Shown here one piece after another: positions 35,085-46,722 of a stretch of DNA of 64,000 bases. Origin of the DNA: Omphiscola glabra (Eukaryota; Mollusca; Gastropoda; Lymnaeidae); NCBI GenBank assembly GCA_964017045.1, contig OZ024808.1, forward strand, positions 24,783,918 through 24,847,917. Reading direction: 5' to 3'. The first letter of the stretch is position 1; the number at the start of each line of letters is the position of its first letter. Below the pieces are notes generated by a model. The model was not told where the DNA came from and made no database searches. It worked only from the letters and a program-made list of their open reading frames with translations. The position numbers and the translations under genes were made by a program.

Positions 35085-36529
35085 ACCCACTAAAAGATCT
35101 GTATTTCACGTGATCTTTCAAAAACGTGTAAGATTTTAGCTCATCTTGAAATATATCAACAAACTAACATTGTATAAATAGATTTTGTTTGAAGCTATAG
35201 AACGCCGAGCAAGCTAGCTTTTATTGGGAAAAGGGGGGGGGGGGATTAGACAGGCTCACGTGCGCATGCGCCAGATGATGTTACGCAGGTATGTATTGGC
35301 CATTACGGCTACAAATAAACAAAGAATGAATAGCTTATTTTGTTTGTGTTAGTTTGGTGGTCGGCAACATCACAGCACCTTTTAGTTTGTTAAGTGTGCG
35401 CTTCGTTTTCGGGAAGGGTGAAACCCAGCAGGGCTTCTCAGACTGTAGAGAGTGTTTAAAGCGAGCCCGGTAGTTTTCGTATTTTAGGTTGTAAAATAGA
35501 TCAACATGGACAACTAGACCAACACGGACAAATAGATCAACATAGACAACTAGATGAACACGAGCCACTAGACCAACGCCGACAAGGGCGCGGAGCATTT
35601 CATTTTCCCATACATAGTAGAGCAAACATTAAAAGCCATGCGGTTTGTGAAAGACAGACTGACTGTGAAAGACGGACTGACCGTGAAAGACTGGCTGTTG
35701 TTCGTATCGAAATTCTCAAGTCTCAATTTTAATGGACTACGATGAGTCGATTGTTTTGTCACGTGATAAGAGTAAATACAAGTAACACTTCCGGGAGGAT
35801 GTCTGCAACACACTAGTCGCTCACAATTTTTTCTTCAAACAACGTTCTTCCTTTAATCATAACTGAATTATAATTATTGTCACATTTATGAATGTCATTT
35901 AAAGAAACGCGTGTATTCAAGAATATTTTGAAAAGTAAAATTTTTAATTAACATTGGGGAAGCGCTGATGGAGACAAACATTTTGCTTAAAAAATAATGA
36001 CAATGGCTGATCAGCTGTTACCTGTTGTTATGTGTTGTTATGTGGTGCAGACAGCCCACCGAAGGCTTACTCATATCACGTGACAAAACAAGGAAGTGAC
36101 TCATCGATGTCCATTAAAAATAATATTTCTCTAGGTAAGTATGTATGGCTTTAAAATACTGCGTTCAATAGTCGCGCCAAATAAAATATCCAGAAGTTAC
36201 CATTAACTGGGATGCTTATAATTTGCGTTACCTGATTGCATGTTTTGTCAAGTAGCTTTAGCAGATGGGAAGGTCACACATTGATTGATTTTCTTTTGGT
36301 TGGGGGGGGGGGGGTATTGTATTAAAAATTTTATATTGCACTTAAATCATGTTTTGAAATGGAGAACAATAAATCGATGAGAAATAATTAATACTAGATA
36401 TAGCCCGCCAAACATTGGCGACAGCAATGCGCGAACTTCCCAGCTACTAAAGCTACTTGACAAAACATGAACTCAAGTAACGCACATTTAAGAATCCCAA
36501 TTTTCGCTACACCCCTTCCCCCATGATAC
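35085..36529. other. Unique sequence, nothing firmly recognised
   Basis: Short runs of three-fold repeats occur (aactagaccaacacgg types, 35500-35580; gaaagacggactgacc types, 35648-35690). G tracts at 35226 and 36302. No gene recognised. Confidence 0.4.
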
Positions 36530-36720
36530 GTCACTGGACACTTTTAATTTCGTGCCCCTGAACTATATTAAATATTCTGATGTCACAAACGCTTTAAAAC
36601 CGAATATTTTTTTACATCACACTTAAACTGAGACGATTTCATTTTCCAAAAAAAAAAGTTGCGTTATTTAAAAAAGTAATATCTCATTTAGCGTAGTTAT
36701 CGAGAATTAAATTTTGCGCG
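36530..36720 (-). repeat. Dispersed family X, partial copy 4
   Basis: An inverted partial copy: cgtgcccctgaactatatta, then ctcatttagcgtagttatcg, the reverse complement of the family's caggggcg and gataactgcg markers. Confidence 0.6.
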
Positions 36721-37920
36721 CTATCGACCTCATTATTGAACCATACTTTCTTTCTAACATAATATAGAATTATTTGTAAATACTCTCAATATCAGATTCG
36801 CTGATTGGAAGCAGCCACGATTTTTAGGAAGCAGCCGGAAATGGAAGCAGTCCACGAATAACACCAGCAGCGAAATATATAAGAGATTATCATAATCGAA
36901 TATTAAATGTGCGCCCCAACGGAACTCGCGCGATGTCCTCCAGCCGAGGGGCGACTAAACGATTGCGAGTGTTGCAGACAGATTTAACGCCATGGGCGGA
37001 GATACAAAGTCCCATCAGGTATTGGGTGACGGCTGACGGTCTGATCGAATCGCACATTGCTCGTTTACTTGTCTCTTCTGGTAGTTTCTTAACATCTGCT
37101 TGTATAATACGGGCCAGCGGGTCTCAAATGTTCACTACGTGGAATGTTTTACGTTCCATTGTAATATATTGTATGGAAAATAACAAGTCTTATATGTTTT
37201 TATTGAATGTTGTCGATGAATTGGGAAGAAGGCTTCCGTCCAGGACGCCATAGAAGAGTCGTTGCTAAAGATAATTATCGAACAGTATGACTCTAAATTC
37301 AGCAAATTGACCCAAATCCGATTGACCAACTGATATATATATATTTTTTTTAACAAAAAAAAACCAACAACAAAAAACAGCAAGAACAACTAACTTGTAA
37401 ATTTGTCTCCGACCGACCTGTTACTGAAAATTCTAGGTCATGACGTGATCTGACTCAGGTGGTTAACAAAATAATAACCCTCACACCCCCCCCCCCCTTT
37501 TTTTTTCCACCAAAATCTCATTTTTTCTTCGTCAGTCTATTTTTCTCTCTGTATTTGTGTCGCTGACATTCCCCCTTTAAACACCCCTCCTCCCCTCTCT
37601 CTCTGTTCGGAATCACGTTATTTCATAGCATAACAATTTAACGGACCCAAAAGATCAAAAAGTAATATAAATATTTTAACTTTTATTTTTTAACATACAA
37701 CACTTTCCAATTAAAAGTCTCTGATTTCAAACGGTCTCCTCTAGAAGCGAATCGTCGCCCACTTAGCGAAACCTTTCATTAAACTTTCCGCGTTACATTT
37801 TTGGTATTGTCCGTAGGCGTTGGCGTCATATTATGAGTCAGTTGGGATTGAGTCAATAGTTGTTGGGTTTAGAGGAACTGTTAAATGTCTCTTATATATA
37901 TTTAGCTTCTGGTGTGGCTC
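36721..37920. other. Unique sequence with an unrecognised frame
   Basis: The plus strand is open at 36909-37253 (includes ATKRLRVLQTDLTPW), with balanced composition but no family I recognise and no splice support. The rest is AT-rich with C/T tracts near 37486-37505. Confidence 0.3.
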
Positions 37921-37924
37921 ATTT

Positions 37925-38402
37925 TTCTTCTTCTTCTTATGTTTGAGGACCCACGATCAATTTATTGATCATTCTGGCTCCTGGTTTGAATTCAAAGTTT
38001 GTCTTCTCTTAGATGAGTTGCCGTCCAAGGCTAACGAGTCCCATCCACCCGGGAGTTGCCGGAATGTTTCGTTGTATCAATGTTATCCGCCTATCGGGAC
38101 TCCATCTCCGGGTTTGAATTCAGAGTTTCCTTCTCTTAGATGAGTTGCCGTCCAAGGCTAACGAGTCCCATCCACCCGGGAGTTGCCGGAATGTTTCATT
38201 GTATCAGTGTTATCCGCCTATCGGGACTCCATCTCCGGGTTTGAATTCAGAGTTTCCTTCTCTTAGATGAGTTGTCGTCCAAGGTTAACGAGTCCCATCC
38301 ACCCGGGGTGCTGGTGGTGTGTTTGCTTGACAGGGGGGATTGAACTCCAGACCATCAACTTGAGATTTGCTCAGTTTAGATCACTCGGCCACCCAGCACC
38401 CC
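37925..38402 (-). mobile_element. tRNA-derived SINE with LINE-type tail
   Basis: Read on the minus strand. The head (38402-38305) is about 98 nt and folds ends to ends: GGGGTGCTGG pairs with CCAGCACCCC. It carries a Pol III A box (TGGCCGAGTGATCTAA) and B box (GGAGTTCAATCC), so it derives from a tRNA of Leu/Ser type. The body follows in about 2.5 tandem copies of a roughly 126-bp unit (gggactcgttaacc ... caactcatctaagag ... gaattcaaacc). The 3' end (37982-37925) is a different module with a perfect hairpin, GATCAAT and ATTGATC (37955-37970), and an AAG tail. That module matches the LINE 3' end at 58536-58590. No clear target duplication was found. Confidence 0.85.
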
Positions 38403-39438
38403 GGAAAAGGAAATTTAACAACCGGCCCTCCCCCTACTCAACATGGTTTATATGAATAGTTCTGAGTGGAACAAAATCTTCAAGTAGAGCGAGCTTCATC
38501 CGTAACTGTTCACTGACATTTTCCAACCCTTTTTTTTTAATTTGTTGTTTCTCGTTTTATCTTGACTGCTGACGAAGGCTTTTAGCCGAAACGTTTTTAA
38601 TTTTTTCTTCTGTCTTTTCATTTCAAGCTTCATTCATATCCTGTTACACCATTTCCGTCATACAGCAAGACTAAGTCCGCCTTTCATTTGTGGCTATTGA
38701 CCAGTGTCTCCCACGAACTGAATTTACTAACGCAGGCAAGAGTAGCTAATATCTATTTAATTATTAGTCCAAATCTGTGACGGAAATGGTAGCAACCTAT
38801 GATGAAGTCATATAAATACAGAAGTCATATAAAAACAGAATTCAGATAAACACAGAAGTCATATAACACAGAAGTCTTATCAAGCTATTATAACTGTTAG
38901 AAAATCAGTCACATCTCCCTCAAGTAAGCTGTTCGGGCCTTAGCTATCTCCCACACTTCTCACTGGCAGCATTCGATTCCAATTTAAAAGGCAACACATT
39001 TGAATATCTGTCATAAGTCAAATAAAAATCAATTCCGTGATCATAAGGCACGATCGGGGGGGGGGGGGGGGGGGGTTGGGAGGGGTGTGTGAGGGTGGCA
39101 AGGAAAGGAAAGTAATTCAAATGTCGGATTTAATTGGGATGATGAGCAGTGGTTGGAGACAGGCAACGTGTGCGCGGGTGGTGAGTTAATCATCAAGAAA
39201 GAAGACGTTTGGGCGGAGGGGGCTAGGCCACCCTGTAAAAAAAACAGAAAGTGCGTTTGTGAAGGGGTGGGGTCTGTTCGGAGGAACCGTGCGACCTGTT
39301 CGTCTGCGGTAGATGTATTTCAGGTCATCACGAAACGTGAGGTTCTCATTTCATTAAGTGAAGTCAACACATCGGATCACACCACACAAACACGTTTTAA
39401 TTCTGTCAGGGCTGCGCTCATTAAGAAGTTCAACGAAT
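38403..39438. other. Unique sequence; ribozyme-like dispersed motif and short repeats
   Basis: 38569-38595 (CTGACGA ... GCCGAAACG) recurs in diverged form at 19236 and 26559. A few 16-18-bp acagaagtcatataaa units lie at 38818-38880, and a G tract at 39056-39075. The frame at 39153-39437 is unrecognised. Confidence 0.4.
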
Positions 39439-39612
39439 AATTCTCTCACGACTGTGTTTATTTAGAGATTTCAACCGATGACTGCGTTTATTTAGAGATT
39501 TCAACCGATGACTGCGTTTATTTAGAGATTTCAACCGATGACTGCGTTTATTTAGAGATTTCAACCGATGACTGCGTTTATTTAGAAATTTCAACCGATG
39601 ACTGCGTTCTTA
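39439..39612. repeat. 30-bp minisatellite, about 5.5 copies
   Basis: The unit is gactgcgtttatttagagat then ttcaaccgat; four consecutive copies are identical. Confidence 0.97.
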
Positions 39613-40929
39613 TGTTGTAAACATCTACACGGCTACTTAAAACTATTTGATGAGAAAAGAAAATCTGTCACAAAATGTGCGTACGTGGTTGGGGGGTAAC
39701 ACTGGCAATATTGAATTTTATAAATGTCATGACAAAAGCTGGGCATAGAGATGACATAAGTTAAGGAAATCGAGCCTGCCACACTGCACTCTCCACTCGT
39801 CTTGGCGTCCATTTTTCCACTTTATCAAACCATTTCCACATCTCAGAACTCGTCTTGGCGTCCACTTTTCCATTATATCAAACCATTACAACATCTGATG
39901 CCCTTAGTTCGGCATTTTTCTGCCCCTCGCCCGTTTCAGATTCTTAGACTCGTAGGCTGTTAGTTAAGATGCACAGAAAATGATTTTTTCCCCCCTAATT
40001 CAACAGCATAGTCTCTTTGTTCAAGACGTCTAGTCTCTTGCTATGTCTCACCCGAAGTCTTCATTTCAGAGTAAGATATTCCTTATTTGAATTAACAGTG
40101 TATTTGTTTTCGCAAAATGGAACGCACAAAAAACAACAACAACAAAAAACAAAAACATTAAGAACACAATTGAAAAAACCGAACGACGGCTATTTGTCAC
40201 GAAGAGCCAAGTCTGATGAATGACTTCACTTTTCGACATCTCACGACATCGGTCTGACAGGCTAACAGAATCCAAGAGAACCCGTGAAATCATCCACGAC
40301 CAGATCCTTTAAAAGCATTGAAGGCCATTTTCTTATAATCCGCATATTTACAAAACAAATGCGCGCATTTTTTTTATTTTTTTTGTGGGGGGGGGGGGGG
40401 GGGGGGCTCGTCTGTTTATTTGTATTCAAAAGATGTTATGACAAAATGTTATCAATAATGCATGAATGGACCTCGACACAACCCACACTAATGGATTTTA
40501 TCCAAAAAAAAACCCCACAGGAAAAATGCACTTAAATCCGTGCCACTGTTTAACTCCAAGATGAATTGCAAAGGAGTTGATAATGACTGAAGGGAATACA
40601 CAAAAATAATATGAGAAACATGGAGATGGGGCAGTAATGAAGATCCAGATGTTATAACCCTGTAAGAAAGAGGCAAGCGATGCAATTAGTTTACACGTTG
40701 AGAATATGATGATTCTGTTTCTGGATACTACTCTGCATGAAAGCACAGTTGTATCCTTACGTCGCTAAAATTTAAAAGGATGAAACAAGAGATACATGTG
40801 CTTTGTCACAGACCGATAGTCGGAAACATAAGTGTTCGACAAGATGGTGGATGGGCTCCTGCATACAGGGTCAACATCAACTGTATAGTTAGGATTGGAG
40901 TGAGCAAATTAGTTAACTCAGTAAAAACA
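39613..40929. other. Unique sequence, nothing recognised
   Basis: A short duplicated stretch (ctcgtcttggcgtccac, near 39796 and 39849) and a G tract (40386-40406). Frames here are short and unrecognised. Confidence 0.4.
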
Positions 40930-41408
40930 CTGTTTAGGTCTCGGATGAGCATCATACACTTTTACGCAGCGGATGAGAATCTTATACTTTTACGCAGCGG
41001 ATGAGAATCATACACTTTTACTCAGCGGATGAGAATCGTACACTTTTACTCAGCGGATGAGCATCATACACTTTTACTGAGCGGATGAGCATCATAAACT
41101 TTTACTCAGCGGATGAATATCATACACTTTTGCTCAGCGGATGAGCATCATACACTTTTACTCAGCGGATGTGCGTCATAAACTTTTACTCAGCGGATGA
41201 GCATCATACACTTTTACTCAGCGGATGAGCATCATACACTTTTACTCAGCGGATGAACATCATTAAACTTTTACTCAGCGGATGAGCATCATACACTTTA
41301 ACTCAGCGGATGAGCATCATACACTTTTACTCAGCGGATGATGATCATACACTTTTACTCAGCGGATGAACATCATCACACTTTTACTCAGCGGATGAGA
41401 ATCATACA
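40930..41408. repeat. 28-bp minisatellite, about 16 copies
   Basis: The unit is catcatacacttttactcag then cggatgag, with a/g and insertion variants. Confidence 0.96.
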
Positions 41409-41703
41409 CATGCACTTGTTTTTTTTAACCCATGGAAGTAACCATATGGCAAGTACCTTCGTTAAGTTTTCAAGAAAATTAATTTATGAAGAAAATTGAT
41501 TATCTTTGCATGCACCTAATATACGTTTAAATATTTTTGTTTATTTTTGGTTTTCCACCATGTTTTTTACTCATCACATACATGTATCTAGGGGTACGTA
41601 AAATCAATATTACATACTATACCCTTTAGGGTTTACCAAATATATCTTAGGTGTGTTACATTCTAAGGAAAAAATAATCGAATCACGAAGTCTATAAATA
41701 ATT

Positions 41704-41705
<2 letters not shown>

Positions 41706-41735
<30 letters not shown>
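41706..41735. repeat. T30 homopolymer
   Basis: Thirty consecutive T. No retroposed sequence was recognised beside it. Confidence 0.98.
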
Positions 41736-41736
<1 letters not shown>

Positions 41737-41987
41737 TTGCTTCTGGTGTTCAATGCAAATGTTTAAAATATTTTAAATTTTGGCTCAGAAAACATAAGCT
41801 CTGGGTTAAACAAACCTCCCAAGAGAAAGTCTTGCCAACACACAAGTGAAAAGGATTTTAACCTGTCGCTCGTCAGGCCGAGTGGCGTAAACCAGTCAGT
41901 CAGTCATCACACAATTGAACTGTCTGCCGGTATTTAAGTTATGAGGTCACGCGGACCCCGAGCGAACGATAGGATTGTCAATATTTT

Positions 41988-42141
41988 TGGAGGAGGTGGA
42001 ATAGATGAAGTCCATGATGGTAGAGGATTTTAGAGGATGTGGAATAGATGAAGTCCATGATGGTAGAGGATTTTAGAGGATGTGGAATAGATGAAGTCCA
42101 TGATGGTAGAGGATTTTAGAGGATGTGGAATAGATGAAGCC
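41988..42141. repeat. 43-bp repeat, about 3.5 copies
   Basis: The unit contains ggaatagatgaagtccatga and tggtagaggattttagagga; the copies are virtually identical. Confidence 0.96.
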
Positions 42142-42899
42142 ATTGACGTCCTTTGCGTAATGCATTTTAAGAAAATTAAAATTATTTTGTACTTGATTGT
42201 GCGTTTAATAGAAATCAATTTTTTTTAAATTAAAAAAAAACAACACTTTTTGCTAGACCTGGTGTGGGGGGAGGGGGGACATTGGGGCGGGGCCGGGTAA
42301 ACGAGTAATTCATTTTTGCCGGGGTGAGGGGGGGTCGTCAATGCTTGTAGAAATATCCGAACGATGTGACCTTCTGGATGCTCGTTTTTGTCTTCATAAA
42401 GTAAAGCGAAATTTAATTAGATTTTGTCCCTTACTCAACAAGCCGACTGTCATCCGTAGAACATATACATATGGAGAGAAACATTACACGATACAGATTT
42501 CTGTCCAAAATGATAACTGAAAACCTTTTTTTTTATGTGACTGCAGCTAGAAAAGATTATTTGCTTGCTTATTTCGCGCTTACAACATTTTAAAGTGTTC
42601 AATTATTTTGAAAAAAAAAAAAAAGGTGAATCTAACTAGTTAATTTATTTTGGTGGCTTATTTCATGTTCATATCATTTTAAAAAGTTCATGTTTAAAAA
42701 TTCTTTTCCAAGACTGCTGTCTTCATTCATCGCTTTTTAGGTCGGGTTTTTCTCTCATTAAGTATGCGGGAATGCGTAAGTGGCCAAATCCCAGGGGAAG
42801 GTTGTTAGGTCATTCAGTCCATGGTCTCGTCTTCAAAGAAGCCCCGTTTTTCCCATAGATCCATGCTCGTTCAGAAGATATGCTGAAACGATCTACATT
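42142..42899. other. Unique sequence, nothing recognised
   Basis: G-rich stretches at 42263-42335 and an A tract near 42611. No gene recognised. Confidence 0.4.
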
Positions 42900-43305
42900 T
42901 CACATAGCAATGAGTTGCTAATATTCTACTTCTACTGGGCATTTTAGAACACATGTCAGCAATGAACTGTTAATACTCTATTCCTACTTGGCATTTTGGA
43001 ACACATTACAGCCAAGAATGGTTAATATATTTTATCTACTTGACATTTTGGAACACATATCAGCAATGAACTGTTAATACTCTATTCCTACTTGGCATTT
43101 TGGAAAACATATCAGCCAAGAATGGTTAATATAGTTTATCTACTTGACATTTTGGAACGCATATCAGCAATGAACGGTTAATATTTTTTATAACTACTTG
43201 GCATTTTAGAAGAAATATAAGCAATTATTGTTTAATATTATATTTCATCTCGGCCTTTTAGAACACACATCAACAATAAACGATTAATATTTTATTTCTA
43301 CTTGA
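42900..43305. repeat. Degenerate repeat of about 52-58 bp, 7 copies
   Basis: Copies share agcaatgaactgttaatact and cttggcattttggaacacat, with many substitutions. Confidence 0.88.
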
Positions 43306-43904
43306 CGAGAAAGCCGTTCTGACCCCAGCTTGTCACAGTGTGACCGGGTCCGATTTATAGTATACCTAACTTGACGTATTACGTATTTGGGGGGGGGGGG
43401 GGCCGCATCGTTTTACGTGCAGGGCTACGAATAATGACCCTGGTTTAGAGTTCACATTTTAATCTAGAGCAGACGATTCTAGTTTCAACATCCCGCCCTC
43501 CACATCACTCAAACAAAACTTTTTGAATAGAAAAAAAGAAATGAAAGACTTGGCCACGCTCTGCCTGCAGCTTGCACTAATGATCTGCTGCAATTCATCA
43601 ATGGGCCAGGGATCTGTTTAATGGGGTCGTTGTCTGAGAAAAAGTTTCAGACACCATTTTCTAATCATATGCCGTTCCTCTGGAGAAGGTTTCCTTTAAG
43701 GATCTCCTTTTTTTTGTGTGTGGCTCCATTGTAATACACTACCGAGTCTGTCTGTGATGGCTGGTCAAGATAATGTATTTTACCTTCATGTCTCTCTCTT
43801 TTTATCTCTATCTTTCTTCCATCTTCATCTCCTAAACGCTGTTGCTTACAAATGGTAAGTGTTATGGTTAATTTCATTATGATACATTTTTAGTTTCAAT
43901 TTTT
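43306..43904. other. Unique sequence, nothing recognised
   Basis: A G14 tract at 43389-43402. The minus-strand frame 43665-43877 is unrecognised. Confidence 0.4.
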
Positions 43905-44050
43905 CTTATGCATTGAGTAGACTATAGCTTAAGTGTAGACACATGTGAAGCTTCCTTAAGTATTGAGTAGACTAGCTTAAGTGTAGAAATGGTGTGAAGC
44001 TTCCATAAGTATTGAGTAGACCATAGCTTAGGAGTAGAAATGGCTTGCAG
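43905..44050. repeat. Repeat of about 47 bp, 3 copies
   Basis: Copies share taagtattgagtagac and agcttaagtgtagaa, with tgtgaagcttcc between. Confidence 0.88.
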
Positions 44051-44222
44051 TCTTCTAAGATTAAATAGACAGCCGCCTGTCCTGTACCTTATAGGACTGC
44101 CGTCATCTCCAGAATCCAGCACTCTAGTCATCATACCATCATGGAGTTGACTGGGGTGGCAGACTCAATATCAGAGCATAAGAAAAACCGCTCACACCCA
44201 AAGAAAGCGCATGGCAAGAAAA

Positions 44223-44333
44223 ATCGAAATCAGCTCGAATCCTACTAGGACACAAAACGTGTGTTACACATGCGGGAAAGCTTTCAAGGCGCTGGTGGGG
44301 CTGGCAGGCCACCTGCATACTCACTGTAAATAA
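44223..44333 (+). pseudogene. C2H2 zinc-finger fragment, possibly a LINE C-terminus
   Basis: A 36-codon open stretch ends at a stop (44331-44333) and contains one perfect C2H2 finger: VCYTCGKAFKALVGLAGHLH, then TH (C-X2-C-X12-H-X3-H). A single C-terminal finger with a GL.GHL stretch right before the stop is common at the end of LINE proteins. It could also be the last exon of a zinc-finger gene. No upstream homology was recognised in the preceding 100 bases. Confidence 0.5.
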
Positions 44334-44394
44334 GGCTGGTGATGTTAAGTTTATACATCTAATTGTGTTACGTCGATCCCATCTGATGTAAAAT

Positions 44395-44570
44395 ATCGTT
44401 AACTGAGTCTGTAGGTGGACAATCTCATAAATGAGTGACCAGAAGGTTGACTGAGTTTATAGGTGGACAATGTCATACATAAGTGGCTAGAAGGTTAACA
44501 AAGACTATAGGACGACCATTTCATACATAAGTAGCTAGAAGTTTGACAGAGTCTATATGCCGAAAATCCC
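44395..44570. repeat. Degenerate repeat of about 48 bp, 4 copies
   Basis: Copies share aggtggacaatctcataa and agaaggttgac, increasingly diverged to the right. Confidence 0.85.
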
Positions 44571-44910
44571 TTCCAAAATAGGATTTCAGTTTGACCACCA
44601 TACTGTATATTCAAAACAAACAGCCATGTTATATTTATCCCAAAGGTTTTTGCAACATAGCGTTCAATTTTTGTTTGCATACTTTTAAAAACCTTCTCCA
44701 CAATTACCGTATTAGCCTAGTTTCCACAAGATTTTTAAAAATTCAATTGTATGAATGCTATCCCCGTAAAACATTGCATCACTAAGCAACCTCATATGTA
44801 ACATCCATTTTGCTGATGGATATTTGTTAACCCACTAAGACGTTCACCACCGCACGTGCCAACATTAGTCTCGGCTTGCTGGGCGAGCCGGCCATCAGAG
44901 GTTGTCACCT

Positions 44911-44919
44911 TGACCTTGG
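44911..44919 (-). promoter_or_regulatory. Extended nuclear-receptor half-site
   Basis: On the minus strand the sequence is CCAAGGTCA, the monomer site form bound by NR5A/ERR-type receptors. It sits in a GC-richer unique stretch (44850-44940). One 9-mer can occur by chance. Confidence 0.2.
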
Positions 44920-45047
44920 CGGTTATGACAACGGAAATTGGATACTTTGGGTCAACTCGTCACAGGAGTTAATGTTTTAAGAAAGCAATGGGTATTTTCC
45001 CAGTTTTTTTTAAAAGGTCGTCATGTTGACAGATCTGGATTCATTTC

Positions 45048-46722
45048 CACAGCGTGTGTCCAGGCATGCACCACAGCGGGCGTCTAGCTTTGCACCACAG
45101 CGTGTGTCCAGGCTTGCACCACGGCGTGTGTCCAGGCTTGCGTCACAGCGGGCGTCTAGCCTTGCACCACAGCAGGCGTCTAGCCTTGCACCACAGTGTG
45201 TGTCCAGGCTTGCACCACAGCGAGTGTCCAGGCATGCACCATATGAGTGTCCAGCCATGCACCACATTGAGTGTCCAGCCATGCACTACAGTATGTGTCC
45301 AGCCATGCACCACAGTAAGTGTCCAGCCATGCACCACAGTGAGTGTCCAGCCATGCACCACAGTGAGCGTCCAGAAATGCACCACAGTATGTGTCCAGCC
45401 ATGCACCACAGTAAGTGTCCAGCCATGCACCACAGCGAGTGTCCAGGCATGCACCACAGCGGCCGTCTAGCTTTGCACCACAGCGTGTGTCCAGGCATGC
45501 ACCACAGCAGGCGTCTAGCTTTGCAACACAGCGTGTGTCCAGGCTTGCACCACAGTGTGTGTCATGGCATGCACCACAGCGTGTGTCCAGGCTTGCACCA
45601 CAGTGTGTGTCCAGGCATGCACCACAGCGGGCGTCTAGCTTTGCACCACAGCGTGTGTCCAGGCATGCACCACAGCGGGCGTCTAGCTTTGCACCACAGC
45701 GTGTGTCCAGGCATGCACCACAGCGGGCGTCTAGCTTTGCACCACAGCGTGTGTCCAGGCTTGCACGACGGCGTGTGTCCAGGCATGCACCACAGCGTGT
45801 GTCCAGGCTTGCACCACAGTGTGTGTCCAGGCATGCACCACAGCGGGCGTCTAGCTTTGCACCACAGCGTGTGTCCAGGCATGCACCACAGCGGGCGTCT
45901 AGCTTTGCACCACAGCGTGTGTCCAGGCATGCACCACAGCGGGCGTCTAGCTTTGCACCACAGCGTGTGTCCAGGCTTGCACCACGGCGTGTGTCCAGGC
46001 TTGCACCACAGTGTGTGTCCAGGCATGCACCACAGCGGCCGTCTAGCTTTGCACCACAGCGTGTGTCCAGGCATGCACCACAGCGGGCGTCTAGCTTTGC
46101 ACCACAGCGTGTGTCCAGGCTTGCACCACAGTGTGTGTCCAGGCATGCACCACAGCGTGTGTCCAGGCTTGCACCACAGTGTGTGTCCAGACATGCACCA
46201 CAGCGGGCGTCTAGCTTTGCACCACAGCGTGTGTCCAGGCATGCACCACACGGGGCGTCTAGCTTTGCACCACAGCGTGTGTCCAGGCATGCACCACAGC
46301 GGGCGTCTAGCTTTGCACCACAGCGTGTGTCCAGGCTTGCACCACGGCGTGTGTCCAGGCTTGCGTCACAGCGGGCGTCTAGCCTTGCACCACAGCAGGC
46401 GTCTAGCCTTGCACCACAGTGTGTGTCCAGGCTTGCACCACAGCGAGTGTCCAGCCATGCACCACAGCGAGTGTCCAGCCATGCACCACATTGAGTGTCC
46501 AGCCATGCACCACAGCGAGTGTCCAGCCATGCACCACAGTAAGTGTCCAGCCATGCACCACAGTGAGTGTCCAGCCATGCACCACAGTGAGCGTCCAGAA
46601 ATGCACCACAGTATGTGTCCAGCCATGCACCACAGTAAGTGTCCAGCCATGCACCACAGCGAGTGTCCATCCATGCACCACAGCGAGTGTCCAGCCATGC
46701 ACCACAGTTTGTGGCCAGATTT
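45048..46722. repeat. 24-bp minisatellite, about 70 copies with higher-order structure
   Basis: The basic unit is gtgtccaggcatgcaccaca plus gc/gt and variants (gcgtctagctttgcaccaca, gtgtccagccatgcaccaca). In the centre two types alternate to give a 48-bp dimer. The two flanks carry the same ordered block: ttgcgtcacagcgggcgtct is at 45139 and again at 46362, about 51 units apart. It is GC-rich (the bulk of the window is AT-rich). All stop-free frames (568 codons plus, 496 codons minus) follow from the 24-bp period. Confidence 0.98.

Noticed and set aside
36909..37253. A 114-codon hypothetical gene
   Set aside because: No recognised motif, a GTG start, no splice or repeat-independent support; left as an unrecognised frame.
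38305..38402. A functional tRNA gene
   Set aside because: A and B boxes and paired ends are present, but the fragment is about 98 nt with no proper anticodon arm that I can fold, and it continues directly into the SINE body.
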